From positions 6,680,501 to 6,744,500 of the forward strand of contig CM028888.1 in assembly GCA_016801885.1 (NCBI GenBank): 64,000 nt of DNA, written 5' to 3'. This DNA comes from Toxotes chatareus. Its lineage: Eukaryota > Chordata > Actinopteri > Toxotidae. Positions 13,034 to 25,358 of the stretch are shown here, one piece after another. The number at the start of each line of letters is the position of its first letter. Position 1 is the first letter of the stretch. The notes beneath the pieces are model-generated. The model did not search any database and was not told the DNA's origin. It saw nothing but the letters and a program-made list of their open reading frames with translations. The position numbers and the translations under genes were made by a program.

Positions 13034-15131
13034 TCAGCGTGTATAGGACCTCTTCCAAGTGAAGTTACCTTCCTCTGCATCCACACAGCTCTGATCAGGT
13101 GCCTGTGGTCTTGGTCTCCTCATCAAGGTGGGTCTCCTCTTGCGAGGAGGAGCCATTTTGCTGGTCCTGCTCCTCTGCCCTGCCTGACTATGTTCTCTTA
13201 GCGGATCACCCCAGCCTGCCCCATCCCTCTCCTCCCCCTTTAGGAAATCGGCCACTACTCTGAAGTACTCCAGGACCACCATATGACTCCAGCTACCTTC
13301 CTCCTCATCTTCAGTCCTTCCTCCCTCCATCTCTTTGTTGCCTTCCAGAGTGAATCCACAGTGCCCACCTTTGTCTGTTAACAACAGAAGGAAATAAGGA
13401 TTGCTCTGGAAAAGCGCCATGGGCAAAGTGGAGGCAGGCGGGAGGAGAGGGTCGTCACGGCTGCAGATACAGAGCACGGGGACAGCCACCTCATCTGCAT
13501 CTCTCAGTGGTTCATTCCTCTCCCAGTAGCTGTCCCAGTCCTTGGCCGGGTTAGCTCTCTCGCCCAGTTCCCAGGCCACCGAAGGTGCCAGGCCCTGTGA
13601 GTAATGAGGTCCTGAGCTAAGTCCAGAGCTCAGAGAGTTTATTGGAGGTCTAGAAGTTCTCTGCTGAAGCTGGGCTGAAGAGCAGAAAAGAGCTTCCTCA
13701 AACTGTCTGAGGGAGGAAGAGCTAAGGACCCGATCCACATCCAGGACTCCTCTGAAGGAATTTGCGTATCTTGCGTTGAAGCCATATGGGAAAAAAACAA
13801 AAATAAGTTTTTGTCAATATTAATTCATATGAGTGTTGTAACTATTATTAATGCATTTTCATTTCTGCTTTAATGTCTCTCACCTTCTGAGCTGCTGTTT
13901 CCGGTGAAACAGCGCCCCCCAGCGATAAACAGGAGGCATGGCTGTTTCAAACCACAGTTGGCCCAGAAGCGCAGGTGAGATGGCTGCAGCCGCTGTCAGG
14001 TATGTGCTTGATCCACACTCCCCCAAGTAGGAAAGGAGGATCCCTGAGCCTGAACCCTCACTCACTGCGACCAGCACAGAGGACGGGTGGCGGCTGTGGA
14101 CATAAGCCACTGCCTGAATATGGAAGACATCAAAGTGTCAGGTAAAAAAAACAAAAAACATTGAATCAGTGGTTTAGACTGAAATGTAACAACTGTTTGA
14201 TGGATTGCCATGAAACTTGGTACAGACATTCATGTTCCCCAAAGGATGAATCCTAATGGGGATCCCTTAAGTGTTCATCTAGCACCATCATCAGGTCCAA
14301 AACTTCAGTTCTTCCAATACTCTGGTTTTGGACTGAATTCCTGTGAAACTATCCCATCAGCCTCACCTGTGTCTATGTTTAGTGCAAATGTTAGCATCCA
14401 ACCGTGTCCACCCAACAGTCCAGCCCACAAAAAACTGTTCAACTGCCGATTTTATAAAGCAGAAGACCAGTTCCTGGACCTGTCTCGGCACACCTGTTTT
14501 CTTTCTATACCTGCTCAAGGTCAGCTGGGTCCCCAAACTCAGTCAGTCGTGCTGTGGTCAGCGGGCATCCTGCTGTGCCTCGAGGGTGAAACACCGCCAC
14601 ATAAAACCCCTGACACATGGCCTGATGGCACAGTGCCTTTAAGTGGGGGGTCATCCCTCCCCAGGACTGAGGTATGAGAAGAAGGACAGGAGGTGTGGAG
14701 GAGAAGCAGCCCAGAGCCTTTCCCCCTGACTGATGCTCCTTTCTCCCCTCCCACCTCTTCCTCCCAGCTGCCTCACCCAGTCCTGTCCCCACAGCCCAGT
14801 CCACAGCTACAATTCCTCCATCTCTCAGCAACAGATTATCCCTTGTGAACTTTATCGTGTCTCCAAGTTGTCCACACAGCAAGCTGGACAGAGTCTGGAG
14901 GTGGGGGTCTCCCCTGGGCCAGGCGGCCAGTCTCGGCCTGGCCAGAGAGCCACAGTGCCGGAGCAGATATTTGGCCAGTGCAGTGGGTTTGCAGATCAAC
15001 CTGGGTCCTGCAGCCGTGGCAGCAAGTCTTGTCCAACAATGTGCTGTGGGCCAGCAGCGAGTCAGACACAACAGGAAAAATAACAGGAATGGGAGCAAAC
15101 AGAATAAACAGTCCCATATAAGTAATTCCAT
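13034..15131 (-). CDS. abhd15: Alpha/beta-hydrolase domain protein 15 (complete, 3 exons)
   Basis: Minus-strand exons 15131-14511, 14113-13884 and 13769-13034 total 1587 nt (528 residues plus stop). Phases are compatible (0, then 2) and junctions are GT-AG. The N-terminus has a hydrophobic anchor (LLPFLLFFLLCL), consistent with a membrane or secretory location. The core contains PRGTAGCPL and then the nucleophile-elbow region VSEGSGSGILLSYLGE. Further on are PVLCICSRDDPLLPP (the acid region) and GGHCGFTLEG (the His region). The C-terminus WKRSYTR matches what I recall of vertebrate ABHD15. ABHD15 is linked to insulin/PDE3B control of lipolysis in mammals (family knowledge). In human it is the immediate neighbour of TAOK1, which supports both calls. 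The protein is somewhat longer than the roughly 468-residue human form, with extra acidic and basic stretches in exon 3. The start codon is the first ATG before the hydrophobic anchor. Confidence 0.93.
14190..14400 (+). repeat. Common teleost interspersed repeat in abhd15 intron 1
   Basis: The stretch containing gattgccatgaaacttggta and, further on, 'atgaatcctaatgg' and 'caccatcatcaggtc' matches a dispersed repeat I remember from many percomorph introns. Copy number cannot be tested here. Confidence 0.5.
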
Positions 15132-18100
15132 TGGTAAATAAAAGAGATCCTAGTTTAATATAAAATCCAATGTTTTCTCTGGGATGTTTTGCTGGGACTT
15201 CCTCAGTAACCTTTGACCCTCATATTTTACAAACTCCTGCCTCATGCACCAGCGTGAAGGTGTAGCCTGACATGTTGACTGATGCTCTGAATAGTCATCT
15301 CGTTTCTTCAGTCTGTTGAAAAAGAGTGATGAGAAGTCTTCAGTGATCAGCAGTGAAACACAAAAAAGTGAACTGGAAGACAGAGTGGCTCGTGTAAAGT
15401 GTTGCCTCTCAGCTTCTCCTGCCCCTCCTGCCCCCTGCTCTCTCTCTCCTCCCTCCATAAATCATTTACTCCAAGCACAAGCTCCGATAGAAACTGAGCA
15501 AACACAGGCCACACAAATCTGCCCCCCTAACATTAACGTGATTATAGTCTGTGACCTTGTCGCTATTTCTTTTTAATTCTTACTCCAGTTTACCTTTAAA
15601 TAATTTTTAGAATAATAATTTATGTCAATTTATGTTTGTGTCTGTCCACAAAAAAAGTTCAATTGCCTTCTCAAAACTGTATCTAATCCTTCACCTTCAC
15701 TTGAAAGTCCAGAGTCTATGAACATGCAAATAATTTTCATTTCAGAGGTTTAACTACTGGACACTAGGTGTCTCCTGCTTCTCTGTAAAGTTCATTCTCA
15801 GTGCATGTGAACTTAAAGTTTCCAAGTTTCCTGCTGGCACGTGTTTATCCTCAGCAGATGAATGTGTCAAACTCAGCACATGCATCTCAATCTCAAACAT
15901 CCATGTTAAGTAACAATAAGCATTTTTGAGTGGAGGAGGACTTCACTGATCCTGACATGTCATGTTTGACATACAGTGTCATAATTTATATAACGTCCCT
16001 TGACCATGAGCAGTTTAGGACTGAGGCTCTTAGATTCATTTGCTGTTTGGGAGTTTCATCAGACTTCTTTGAAAAACCTGAATTTAAAATGACAAGTATC
16101 ACTGAAAAATATTCACAAACAGAACACTGTAGAGAAGCTCAAGTTACCTTTAACTAAGATCGTATAAAAATTTCCATTTTAAAAAATATTTTAGCTTGTA
16201 AAGATAGATGGGAAACCTCAAATGGGAGCATTGTTCTCTGCTAGTCCTCTTATTGTTCTATAGTGCATACCATCACCTGCTGTCAGATACTTTTAACTAC
16301 AAAAACAGGTTTTTCACACAACCTGTATTCATGTGAAATGAAAACGAAACAATTCAAACATGCAGACACGACAGAGAGCTCGGGGGTTCGATTCTGTTAA
16401 TAAATGCCTGCATTTGTGGTTCAAACAGCCACTATCACCTTTATCAATCAGTTTCTCCCACAAACAATATTCTGAGCGTACTCATGCACATACCAAAGCG
16501 TTAATGGTACATACACTGATAATGATTTTGTTCAAGCAATGTAAGAAGTGAAGACTTTTGCAGGTGTGAAAAACAAGAGTTACCTCTTGGGTACATATTA
16601 TACTTTAATTTTTAAAGTGATGGTATTAATTTAGGAAAGCTACAGCATCTATAACTACAATTTTTTTGTTTTAAAAACTAGCAAGAGCATTCAGAACTAA
16701 CCCAAACCAAAACAAATGAGTTTTTTTTTTTTAATCTGAATGTAAACATTTATGTGCAATCAATCAAGTTTATCTTAGATTTGAGCAAATTTATTCTGGA
16801 TCAAAATATTAATTAAGGGGACATTTTAACCTGGAAGCGGTTCTTTAGATCAAAGGTCACGGGGTCACCATGATCTTCAGAAATCTCTTTGGGATAAACG
16901 AAGATCCAGGCCAGGTCAGCATCTCTGGGTGTAACTGGTGAACTAAAGAGGTCGACTTCCTTCGGCCCTGTAACTAGCAGGGTAAATATTAATTAAAAAC
17001 ATTTTGTGTATTTATGTATTTTATATAATCTTCAAAGTTACTGCAAGCAAAGGAACACCCCATCAGCTGCTGAACTGGTGCCAGCAGTAATACCACAGTG
17101 TAGAAATACCAAAAGAAAAAGTATGTATTGTCTCTGTTAAATACAACCAGCAGCTGGTTAGCTTCACTTAGAATAAAGACAGGAAACGGGGTAGACAGAT
17201 AATCCAGCATTGTATAACCTGTTTGTTTGGTGCAAACGAAAACAAAATGTGTAGGCGTAGGTTTGGTTTTGTCTGATTTTTTTATGTCAGATGGCCAAAA
17301 TAATATGCATATAATACGTTCTCTATCTCTTTTCTTTTTTCTTTTCCTTTTTTTCTTTTTCTCTCTTTTTTCATACATGTCAACACACACACGCACATGA
17401 AGAGCCTGACTCTGTGGAAAGTGCACTTGAATATGTGTTTGCTGATTTAATTTGTTTGAAACTGGATTCAAATCATGTTCATGATTGTTTTTTCTCTGAT
17501 TTTAAACAGAGATTTCACATTGTTCTATAACTTTTTTTTAACTTGATAGAAATAGAAAAATTGTTGATGGGTGACACGACTCAAGGGTTTCGAAGTCATC
17601 TTTTTAGATATTTAGACACATTTTAGAGAAACAAAATTAACATCTGCATCTTAAAGTGAAAGTGCTTCTGTGCCCTCATGATCCTGCTGACATTAACATC
17701 CTGCTAACATTATTGTTTCTCATTAAGTCAGTCATAGCAAAGCAACAGGTTGAACCAGTCCTGCGTGAGCCCGCCCTGTGTGTGGAGCACTGTAAAGCTG
17801 CTGCTGACATAATGAAGAATTAGTGTACAGGACGGCCTCAAAACCTCAGGTAGAGTAACCTTTGAACTCATAATGATTAGTTTAGTACCTGAAAAGCAAT
17901 GTAATAGATTTTTTTTATTGAATTGGTGTATCTCATATACTGTTTGCAAATGCAGTATATAGTCTGTTAAAAAAATCCTGTTTTCTGGTTTAAATTTTTT
18001 TTTTTTGGGGGGGGGAGTTAAATTTGAGATTTGAATGTTCAGTAAAAATTAGTCATTGTGTCAAAGAGCTATATCAGGTTGTTTACATAAAGTAGGTTGT

Positions 18101-18517
18101 TGTGATGAGGTCTGAGCTGTTTCTTATGATGTTTGAGTCACTGCACTAAATTTGCTTCGCTGCATCAGTATGTTTCTATTTCTTTCTTTATTTATTTATT
18201 TAGTACTTTAAAGTTTGAGGTGTACAACACTGCTGGTGTTAGCTGGTGAAAGCATCATCTTTCTGCTTTCTGGCAACAGTCCAGCCAACTCTCAACTCCA
18301 GCTACAAAAAGAAAGAGAAACAATGAAAAAGCATTTACACTCACTTGCCCGCAGCCTTTCTGACCTGTGACGAGACTTTATGAACGTTGTTTGGACTTTA
18401 GAAATTGTTGAGAGCAGCTCTATAATAGAGATGAATTAAAAACAAATGAAAGTGCCTTTGACTGATAGTCTGTACCATCAACCACTTTGAAGGTGTTTCT
18501 GTCCCTCAGGTTTGGGA
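15132..18517. other. Intergenic region between divergent abhd15 and vwa7-like genes
   Basis: AT-rich sequence that must hold the promoters of both divergent genes. The first few hundred bases (15132-15460) may be abhd15 5' UTR or promoter. A poly-pyrimidine tract lies near 17329-17365, and a T run followed by a G run near 17994-18017. A consensus 3' splice site (ccctcag) at 18503-18509, just before the vwa7-like ATG, suggests an upstream non-coding exon. Apart from the minus-strand exon at 16813-16967, no supported gene was seen. Confidence 0.6.
16813..16967 (-). CDS. Unidentified coding-like terminal exon
   Basis: On the minus strand a good acceptor (ctagttacag) precedes 153 open bases encoding 50 residues, including the stretches PVTPRDADLAWIFVYPKEIS and DPVTFDLKNRF. 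A TAA stop follows, and an AATAAA (minus strand, 16794-16789) lies about 20 bases after it. The amino-acid composition looks like real protein and not like translated AT-rich DNA. I do not recognise the family, and no partner exon was found upstream towards 18.5 kb. It could be the last exon of a small gene, a relic, or a chance open frame. A weak alternative donor (CAG|GTTAAA) sits just before the stop. Confidence 0.3.
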
Positions 18518-21500
18518 ATGATGTCTTCAGAGTTGGCTGTGTTGTGTCTCCTGCTCCTGCACACTGGAGCCCATGGATTTGGGATACTACCAGGAAAGTC
18601 TCTGAATCACCTTGAAATCACTGAGATGGCGATTTTGAACACCACTGTGCAGGTGTGCCGCGCTCTGGCTCAAGCTGAAGGGACAGACTTCACTATTCCA
18701 GTAAGAATTCACTTCAGTGAAACTATTTGTACTGGAAATTAGTATGTCTCATTTAGTAATGATTGGCTTTCTTTGTGTGTGTACAGGCTCAACCTTTCAC
18801 TGCTCAAACTGTTGCTGCCGCCTGCAATGCACCACAATCGACCAGGAGTTTCCAACAAGCCATTATATTCATCATATTGCGGAATATACGGGTGGACATC
18901 CGCTATGCGCTGAATGCAAGCTTCCACTTTGATGAAGAAATGTTTGTTCAAGGAAGGAGGATCATCACAGAGGGAATACAGGCTGTCAAAGCAAGCAACA
19001 AGCAAGAAAATTTTGAGGCAGCGAGGCAGCAACTAGGAGAGATTTTACATCCTTTACAGGTATTTATTTAATTTTTTTTAAAAAACATTACTAATGCAGT
19101 TTTGAACTTACTTAGATTCAAAGAAATTTGATGGATTACTAGCCTTCATTATCTCTTATCAACTTGAAGGACTTCTACAGTCATAGTAACTGGGTGGAGC
19201 TGGGGAACAAGCTCCCAAACGCCAATCTGATCAGATCAGACACCAGCATTGGTAACATAGCAGGTAAGGATGTGGCATGTTGTGATGCCTGTCTGTGCTT
19301 TGCTATGCAATCAAATTAACAATCAAATAGCAAAACTGACTGAGGAATGCAGTTTGATGTGTGATTGTCAAGGAATTATTTCAGCGGGGAAAAACATCCT
19401 CTTTCATTTTTTCACAGATAAAAGCAGAGCAACATGTCGCAGCTGTAACGGAGACGACTGCAGCAACAACATTTTGGAGGACATCATACAGGAGAAGATA
19501 CTGACCTCTGGGTATTTTGGTATTGTGCCTTTTATCTCAACCAAACCAAAAGGTAAATAATTCATTGAGCCACTGATGCCACAGCAACTCACAGATATAT
19601 TCTCTGGGTTTACCTAAGGTTTCCGGTGTGTAGCTTTCGTCAAGATTTCTATTTCATGGCAGTGGAGGAAATACAGTTTTAAGGTAGTTTGTACTTTCTA
19701 TAGTTACATTTCATGCCACTTCATACTACGAAGGCTACTTCTACTCCATTTCAGTGGGAAACACTGTACATTTTAATCCACTACATCTATCAGACAGCAG
19801 ATAGCTTACGTAACCTGAAACACATGTTGTGCAACAGTTTTTTCAAGTCCAGCAGCCACAGTCCTCGGTCTTCCTTTAATAGAAAGAAGATGTGGTGTCT
19901 GTTCCTTCCCAGTGTTGCATCAGTAAACTCATGTAAACTCAATAAACTCATCCTGAACTTTTGTGAAGTTCTCTGTTAAAACTTTGTTTCCCTTCCTCTG
20001 TTGTTGCATCCACTTTAAGTGGTCTTTTCCCCTGTTGTGTTTTCTGTCTTGGAGACATTTTCCACCTCTTCCCCTGATGTAAGAGATATTCCTTGAACTT
20101 GCTATCGGTGGTTGTTGTTTTTGAGTGCAGTTATTATTTTTAGTCAGTTGTGTACACTGCTGGCATCTGTCTCTCCAGACAGATACATCATCAAGGTTTT
20201 GAGCTCATGTTCTCAAAACATTAATGAGATGATTCAAGCTAAAACTTTCGTAAATTGTTGAGCAACATCAAAAGTTAATAAAGTTGCACAGATGATCTGT
20301 AGATGTACAAGATTTAAACAGTTTTCAGAAAAGCTCTGATCTTATTTTAAAAATCCAGAGATGTTTTTTTTTTCATGCTGTTTGTTGAACAGGAAAATGC
20401 AGCCACGGAGGATCAATTGATCAGACAAGTAAGATCGACCCAACAGGTGGGATCAACAAAGACTCTCTTAGTGCCAGTCACGGATATCTCCACACTGAAG
20501 CAGCAAATTTGGCTAAAGCTGCAACCAGTCAGCTGCTAGAGGACATTCGAGGGGCTGCCGGAGACAGACCATTCCTCGAGTATGGAACCCATACGGCAGG
20601 CTTTACTTTTGTATGAGTTTTTTTTCCCCTGATCTCTTGGTCTCATCCATCTCTCTACATCAGGATGATGGGAATCTCCAAAGGATCCAGTAAAGCCCTT
20701 TGTTTTGTGATCGACACCACACAAAGCATGAGTGATGACATTGAGACAGTGAGGAACGTCACTTCCTTTATAATCAACAGTGAAGTGGGAACAGAGAACG
20801 AGCCCTCTCTTTACATCCTTGTACCGTTCAATGATCCAAGTAGGTTCTGTAGGATGCCACAGATTTGTCATATTATCTCTTTCTCTATCATATATCACGT
20901 CAGATTATCTATTTCTCTGTCTCTTGTGAAAAGATGATTGTTTTGTACAATATTTTTTTTTAAATTCCAAACTGTGAAATGTTCCTAAAGGAAATAAAAA
21001 TAAATCAGCAGATTTTCAAGTGTCACCCTGATATGAAGGTGAAGATGATTAAAAACAAACAAAAAATTTCTCTTTCTCTTTTCTCCAAATGAACTTCAGA
21101 TTTCGGGCCGGTGACAAAGACTACAGATCCAAACATCTTTAAGGATGCTATTAATTCACTGTCAGCCAGTGGTGGAGGAGATGCGGAAGAACTGAGTCTC
21201 TCTGGGCTTCAGGTTTTGTGACGTCTTTGAGACTACTTCAAAATATGCTGTGCAGTTTACAGTTTTAACTAAAACTATCCTTGCTGTCTCATGCTCTTTT
21301 CCTCATGTAGCTGGCTTTGACTAATGCTCCTTTAAATTCTGAGATCTTCCTCTTCACCGATGCACCTGCTAAAGACAAACAACTACAAAGCACAGTGATC
21401 GCTCTCATAGAGCGAACTCAAACAGTGGTGAGTATCTACTGTGTTTTTGTACACACTGCGAGTTTGTGATTGAGTGTTAGTAAAGTCTTGAGTCAGACAT

Positions 21501-24500
21501 GGAGGTGTGCACCTGTCTATGGGTGGGACTAAAACAAAGTCTATGATATACGCCTGAGACTGTTTCCTCTGAACCTGACAAAGAGACACTTTTGGGCAAG
21601 AAACATAGCTGCAACAATTAGTCGGTTAATATGTTAGTTATCTGACAGAAAATAAAATGGCAGCAGTTTCGATAATTGATTGAAATTTCTTTTTTTTCAA
21701 TAAGTTTTGAAGTGTTGGTTGAAGAAAATAACCTTTTTTAAAGACATCACTTTGGACTCTCGGAAACCTGGATGAAAATTTTTTTTCTTCCATTTTATTG
21801 AGTAATTGAGACACAACACTGATGAAAATAATCATTAGTAACATGTAAAGCAATATAATAAAAAAGAAACAGGAACAAATAACTGTATTACACCATCATT
21901 TGGAAGATTTTTTTTTCTTCTGTTCATTAATCACATTAATCTTTGATATAAACCTCTCTGATTTTTAAAAAATCTTTTTTGTCATTCACCTTTTTCTTAC
22001 CAGGTGAACTTTATGATTAGTACCTCAACAGTGACCAGTCGTCGGAGACGGAGTGGTAGCATGCCACAGCAATACAGCAGGATAGCAGCATCAGATGCCC
22101 AGCTGTACCGAGACCTGGCTCAGGCTTCAGGAGGTCAGGCTATCGAAGTCACAAAGAATGAGCTTCCCTTGGCCACCAGCATCATAACACGGACCTCCAG
22201 CTCCTCTCTGGTAACAGCACAAAGATTTCACTACTAGTTAGTTTTGTCGATTCGAAGATTCCAGCTGTGGCACCTGTTTAATGTGATTTTACAGGTGACT
22301 CTTCTGCAAGCAGCAAGGGACCCGGGAAGGGCAGATAATTTCCTTTTTATCGTAGATGAGACAGTAATAAACCTCACAGTTTACATCACTGGGACCTCCG
22401 TCACTTTCACTCTCATCAGCCCCAATGGTAACACTGCCTCTCTAAAGTAAATCTTTTCTCTTTATGAACACTGCAGTTAAGGCATCATGTGTATTATTTT
22501 AGCATGACTACGTCATTATGTTGACTTTGAGTCATCACAATATGATTGCAGAACACTGGCTCCACATTTTACATACATACATACATTTTACATAGTCTGC
22601 AGATTTTTTACAGACTATGTAAAAAATCTGAATGTGGACAGTGTCGTATCCACATTCAAGGAAGTATTGATCTTCCTTGAATGTTTTCTAACAAAGCAGC
22701 ATTTATAACAGCTAAAATTTGAAACTATAATCAGCTTATTTCACTGGATTTGCTCTTATCATTGGACAGTAGATACATTTAATATAATTGCTTACATTTG
22801 TGCAGAGAAAAAAATGTTCAAAAATTCTTTTACAGTTAAATTCTTTTCCAAATCATGTGTAAATGTATTGATTTTTAGAAATACTAAATGCACCACATCT
22901 GCCATGATCATGTAACATCATTCATTTCTGTAACCGTTCCCTGCCAGCATGCTTACATTTGGTTTTTGTTTAAAGGTGAAACTCAGCAAAGCACCGACGC
23001 AACAGGATCACTGATCACTGCATCCCAGTCAGTGGGAAACTTCAAGACTCTGCGACTGAAAAAGGAAGTTGGACAATGGGAAATAAGAATGGTGTCAACT
23101 AATCCCTACACGCTGAAGGTCGTAGGTGAGACTTCCATGATTGATCTATAAAATCATAAAATGAACACTTGTTTGTTAGAGTCGCTTAGCTGTCACTTAC
23201 CGTTAAGAACAAGTCTTCATTGTTTTGGTTTGGATGTCAGAGAATCTCCTTGCTGTATGTCTCTCATGTGCATTAAGGTAACTTGTGATCAGTGATTTAC
23301 AGCTGTATTTGAAGCCTTGCGCTGACATGATAATGAAGCTCCTGCTTGAGTTACCAGCCCACATCAGGTCTCGCTAGGTTTCTGTTCCGTGTTCCCAGGG
23401 AGTTTTAGCCATGTGTTGTTCCATCTGTTGCTCCAGAAAACGTTCAAAAGAAATATTCTGGCAACTATTAGTGTCAGTACAGGGATTTTATCATATTTTA
23501 ATCCTTGAAATTTTGGTAAAATTCCCATAATAACATTCATATCCCCCTCAGGATCAGTTGCAGTCCCCTTAGATGATCCCTTAACCTTTAAAGACATGGC
23601 TGAGTCATTGTGTGCAGACTCCTGTCAGCTCATGTCAGACAGTGTTGTCTGTAACTGCCACTACTTCTTTACACCTTTTCATGCTGTTGTCTCAAAACAT
23701 AAACAGCTGTAAACACACGTGTGCAATGTTGAAGTTCTGACAAGAAAGAACACTGGGTAGGTAGAGTATAGGTATAGATAGGTATAGAATGTACAGTTTG
23801 GCTTGTTTACTTAGCCTTTCTCTTTTTGTTCATAACTTTTTATGTGCAGGGCAGAGTCCTATTGACTTCCTGTTTGACTTTGTGGCAGCATCGCACGGCC
23901 CATTCTCAGGATTTGATGCTCTTGACACACGACCCAGAGCTGGTAAAGAAACATTAAAATGTGGATTTAATGATGTGCTAACATCATCAAGACAAGACAC
24001 AATGAATTTTCCTTTCCTTTAAAAGGTTTGAACGGTAGCTTGTTGGTGTCTTTAACGGGGAGCGACACTGCCACGCTGACAGAAGTCGCTCTGATTGAAT
24101 CGGCGGGGTCAGAGGAGATTAAAGGAGTTATGGAGCCACAGGGGGGTGGAATGTTCTTGGTTCAGGTTGACCGGATACCATCAGTGGAGTTTGTGGTGCG
24201 GGTGAAGGGGCAGGATGGAGCTGCCACCAGCGGAGCTTCATCAACTGTCTTCCAAAGGCAGTCATCTACCAACTTCAGAGCCTCCAATCTGACTATCACC
24301 GTGAGTACGCATCCCAGACCATCACTGTGTTACACAGGGACGTCACATCAAACATAACAGGAAATGCAGCAGCATTAACTTTGAATGTTCACTTTATAAA
24401 AGTTCATGAAGTTCATCACTACAAACACTGACTCTTGTCCGATCCTCTCTGTATTTAGGCTGAATCAAATAGCATCTTAGTACCAGGAACACCTTTCTCT

Positions 24501-25358
24501 GTGCCCTTCTTTGTGATGACCAGTGGAACAGGGGGGAATTTCACCATCCGAGCCACCAACAACCAACGTTTTGATTCAACGTCTCCATCCAGTTTATTCC
24601 TGGAGACTGGAAACAGTACTAATGGTACAGTGACCCTCTCAGCACCACTTAACACCCCATCCGGCACTGATGTCACACTGACCATTGAGGCGGAAGGTCC
24701 AGGCGGCGCAGACACCAACTACATAGTGCTGCGTTTCTCTGTCGTAAACACGGTAACACTCATAAATGAAGAATCATATTTACTGATAAAATTACAAAGT
24801 TCTAGATTCTTGAAATCACTGATGTAAAACCAGCAGAGTTTATTGACTAAGGCAGTGAATAATCATCTTAGCTTATTAAGTCCCTCCATCATTGTGTTTA
24901 CTGGTCGAATCGCTGATGTAAAACTAGTTAACTTATCTATTTTCTCTTCACAGGTGACTGATTTCACTCATCCAGTGTGTGAGCTGCTCAGCCTGAGGTC
25001 CAACTGCTCTGAAAACTGCAGCTTCTCGACATGGGAGCTCTCCGTCCGGGTGACTGATGGAGCTGAAGGGGTGGGGGTCGACCATGTCAGTCTCAGACAA
25101 GGCAACGGAACCATAAACACCAGCCTGGCCGTTGGCAACGAGAACATAACGATGGTGTCCTATAGTTCATCTTGCTGTTCACCTGAAATGGAGCTGCTGG
25201 TTGTGGATCGAGTTGGTAATGTAGGCACCTGTTCCTACTCATTCCGGGAAGGTTCAACAGCTGCTGTCTCTTTGTCCACCAAAGTCACTCAGTCCCTCTT
25301 TCTTTGCCTAAGCTTGGTAGTTCTATGGCTCATGATGATATTGGAGCCTCCCCACTAG
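18518..25358 (+). CDS. vwa7: von Willebrand factor A domain-containing protein 7-like (complete, 15 coding exons)
   Basis: Exons: 18518-18700, 18787-19059, 19170-19263, 19418-19552, 20393-20579, 20664-20839, 21100-21212, 21311-21427, 22004-22210, 22295-22427, 22976-23125, 23850-23942, 24026-24300, 24459-24752, 24954-25358. They sum to 2835 nt, one open frame of 944 residues. A signal peptide starts MMSSELAVLCLLLLHTG. The N-terminal part has the HSNW motif and a CRSCNGDDC cysteine pair typical of the VWA7/hemicentin-like group. The VWA domain begins ALCFVIDTTQSMSDD (D308, T310 and S312 in a DxTxS MIDAS) and includes FLFTDAP. R439-R442 form a tetrabasic run followed by Ser. Later beta-rich domains carry many Asn-x-Ser/Thr sites. 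The C-terminus ends in a hydrophobic tail (SLFLCLSLVVLWLMMIL), suggesting a membrane or GPI anchor. The symbol is by family; orthology to human VWA7 (in the MHC region) is not shown. Confidence 0.85.
19620..19835. repeat. Common teleost dispersed repeat fragment in vwa7-like intron 4
   Basis: Runs such as cttctactccatttcagtgg and 'aatccactacatctatcagacagc' match a very common teleost repeat I recall. A fragment of what may be the same family occurs at 29640-29765. Recognition is by memory only. Confidence 0.4.
21607..21845. repeat. MITE-like inverted repeat fragment
   Basis: Starts with gctgcaacaattagtcggtt and ends with 'gatgaaaataatcattagta', which resemble the two ends of a dispersed teleost MITE. 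It lies in the vwa7-like intron 21428-22003. Confidence 0.4.
22586..22684. repeat. Chain of overlapping perfect inverted repeats
   Basis: Four perfect hairpins overlap in 99 bases. (1) ttttacatagtctg (22586-22599) pairs with 22611-22624. (2) cagattttttaca (22600-22612) pairs with 22618-22630. (3) gaatgtgga (22630-22638) pairs with 22649-22657. (4) acattcaaggaag (22652-22664) pairs with 22672-22684. Neighbouring hairpins share bases and so exclude each other. They lie in the intron 22428-22975 of the vwa7-like gene. Confidence 0.9.

Noticed and set aside
16989..17471. 160-codon minus-strand open frame
   Set aside because: It includes a translated poly-pyrimidine tract (Lys/Arg run) and no domain; probably chance.
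17728..17949. Minus-strand open frame and plus-strand stretch with Cys and His near 17.75 kb
   Set aside because: Short, stops in both directions, and no splice structure.
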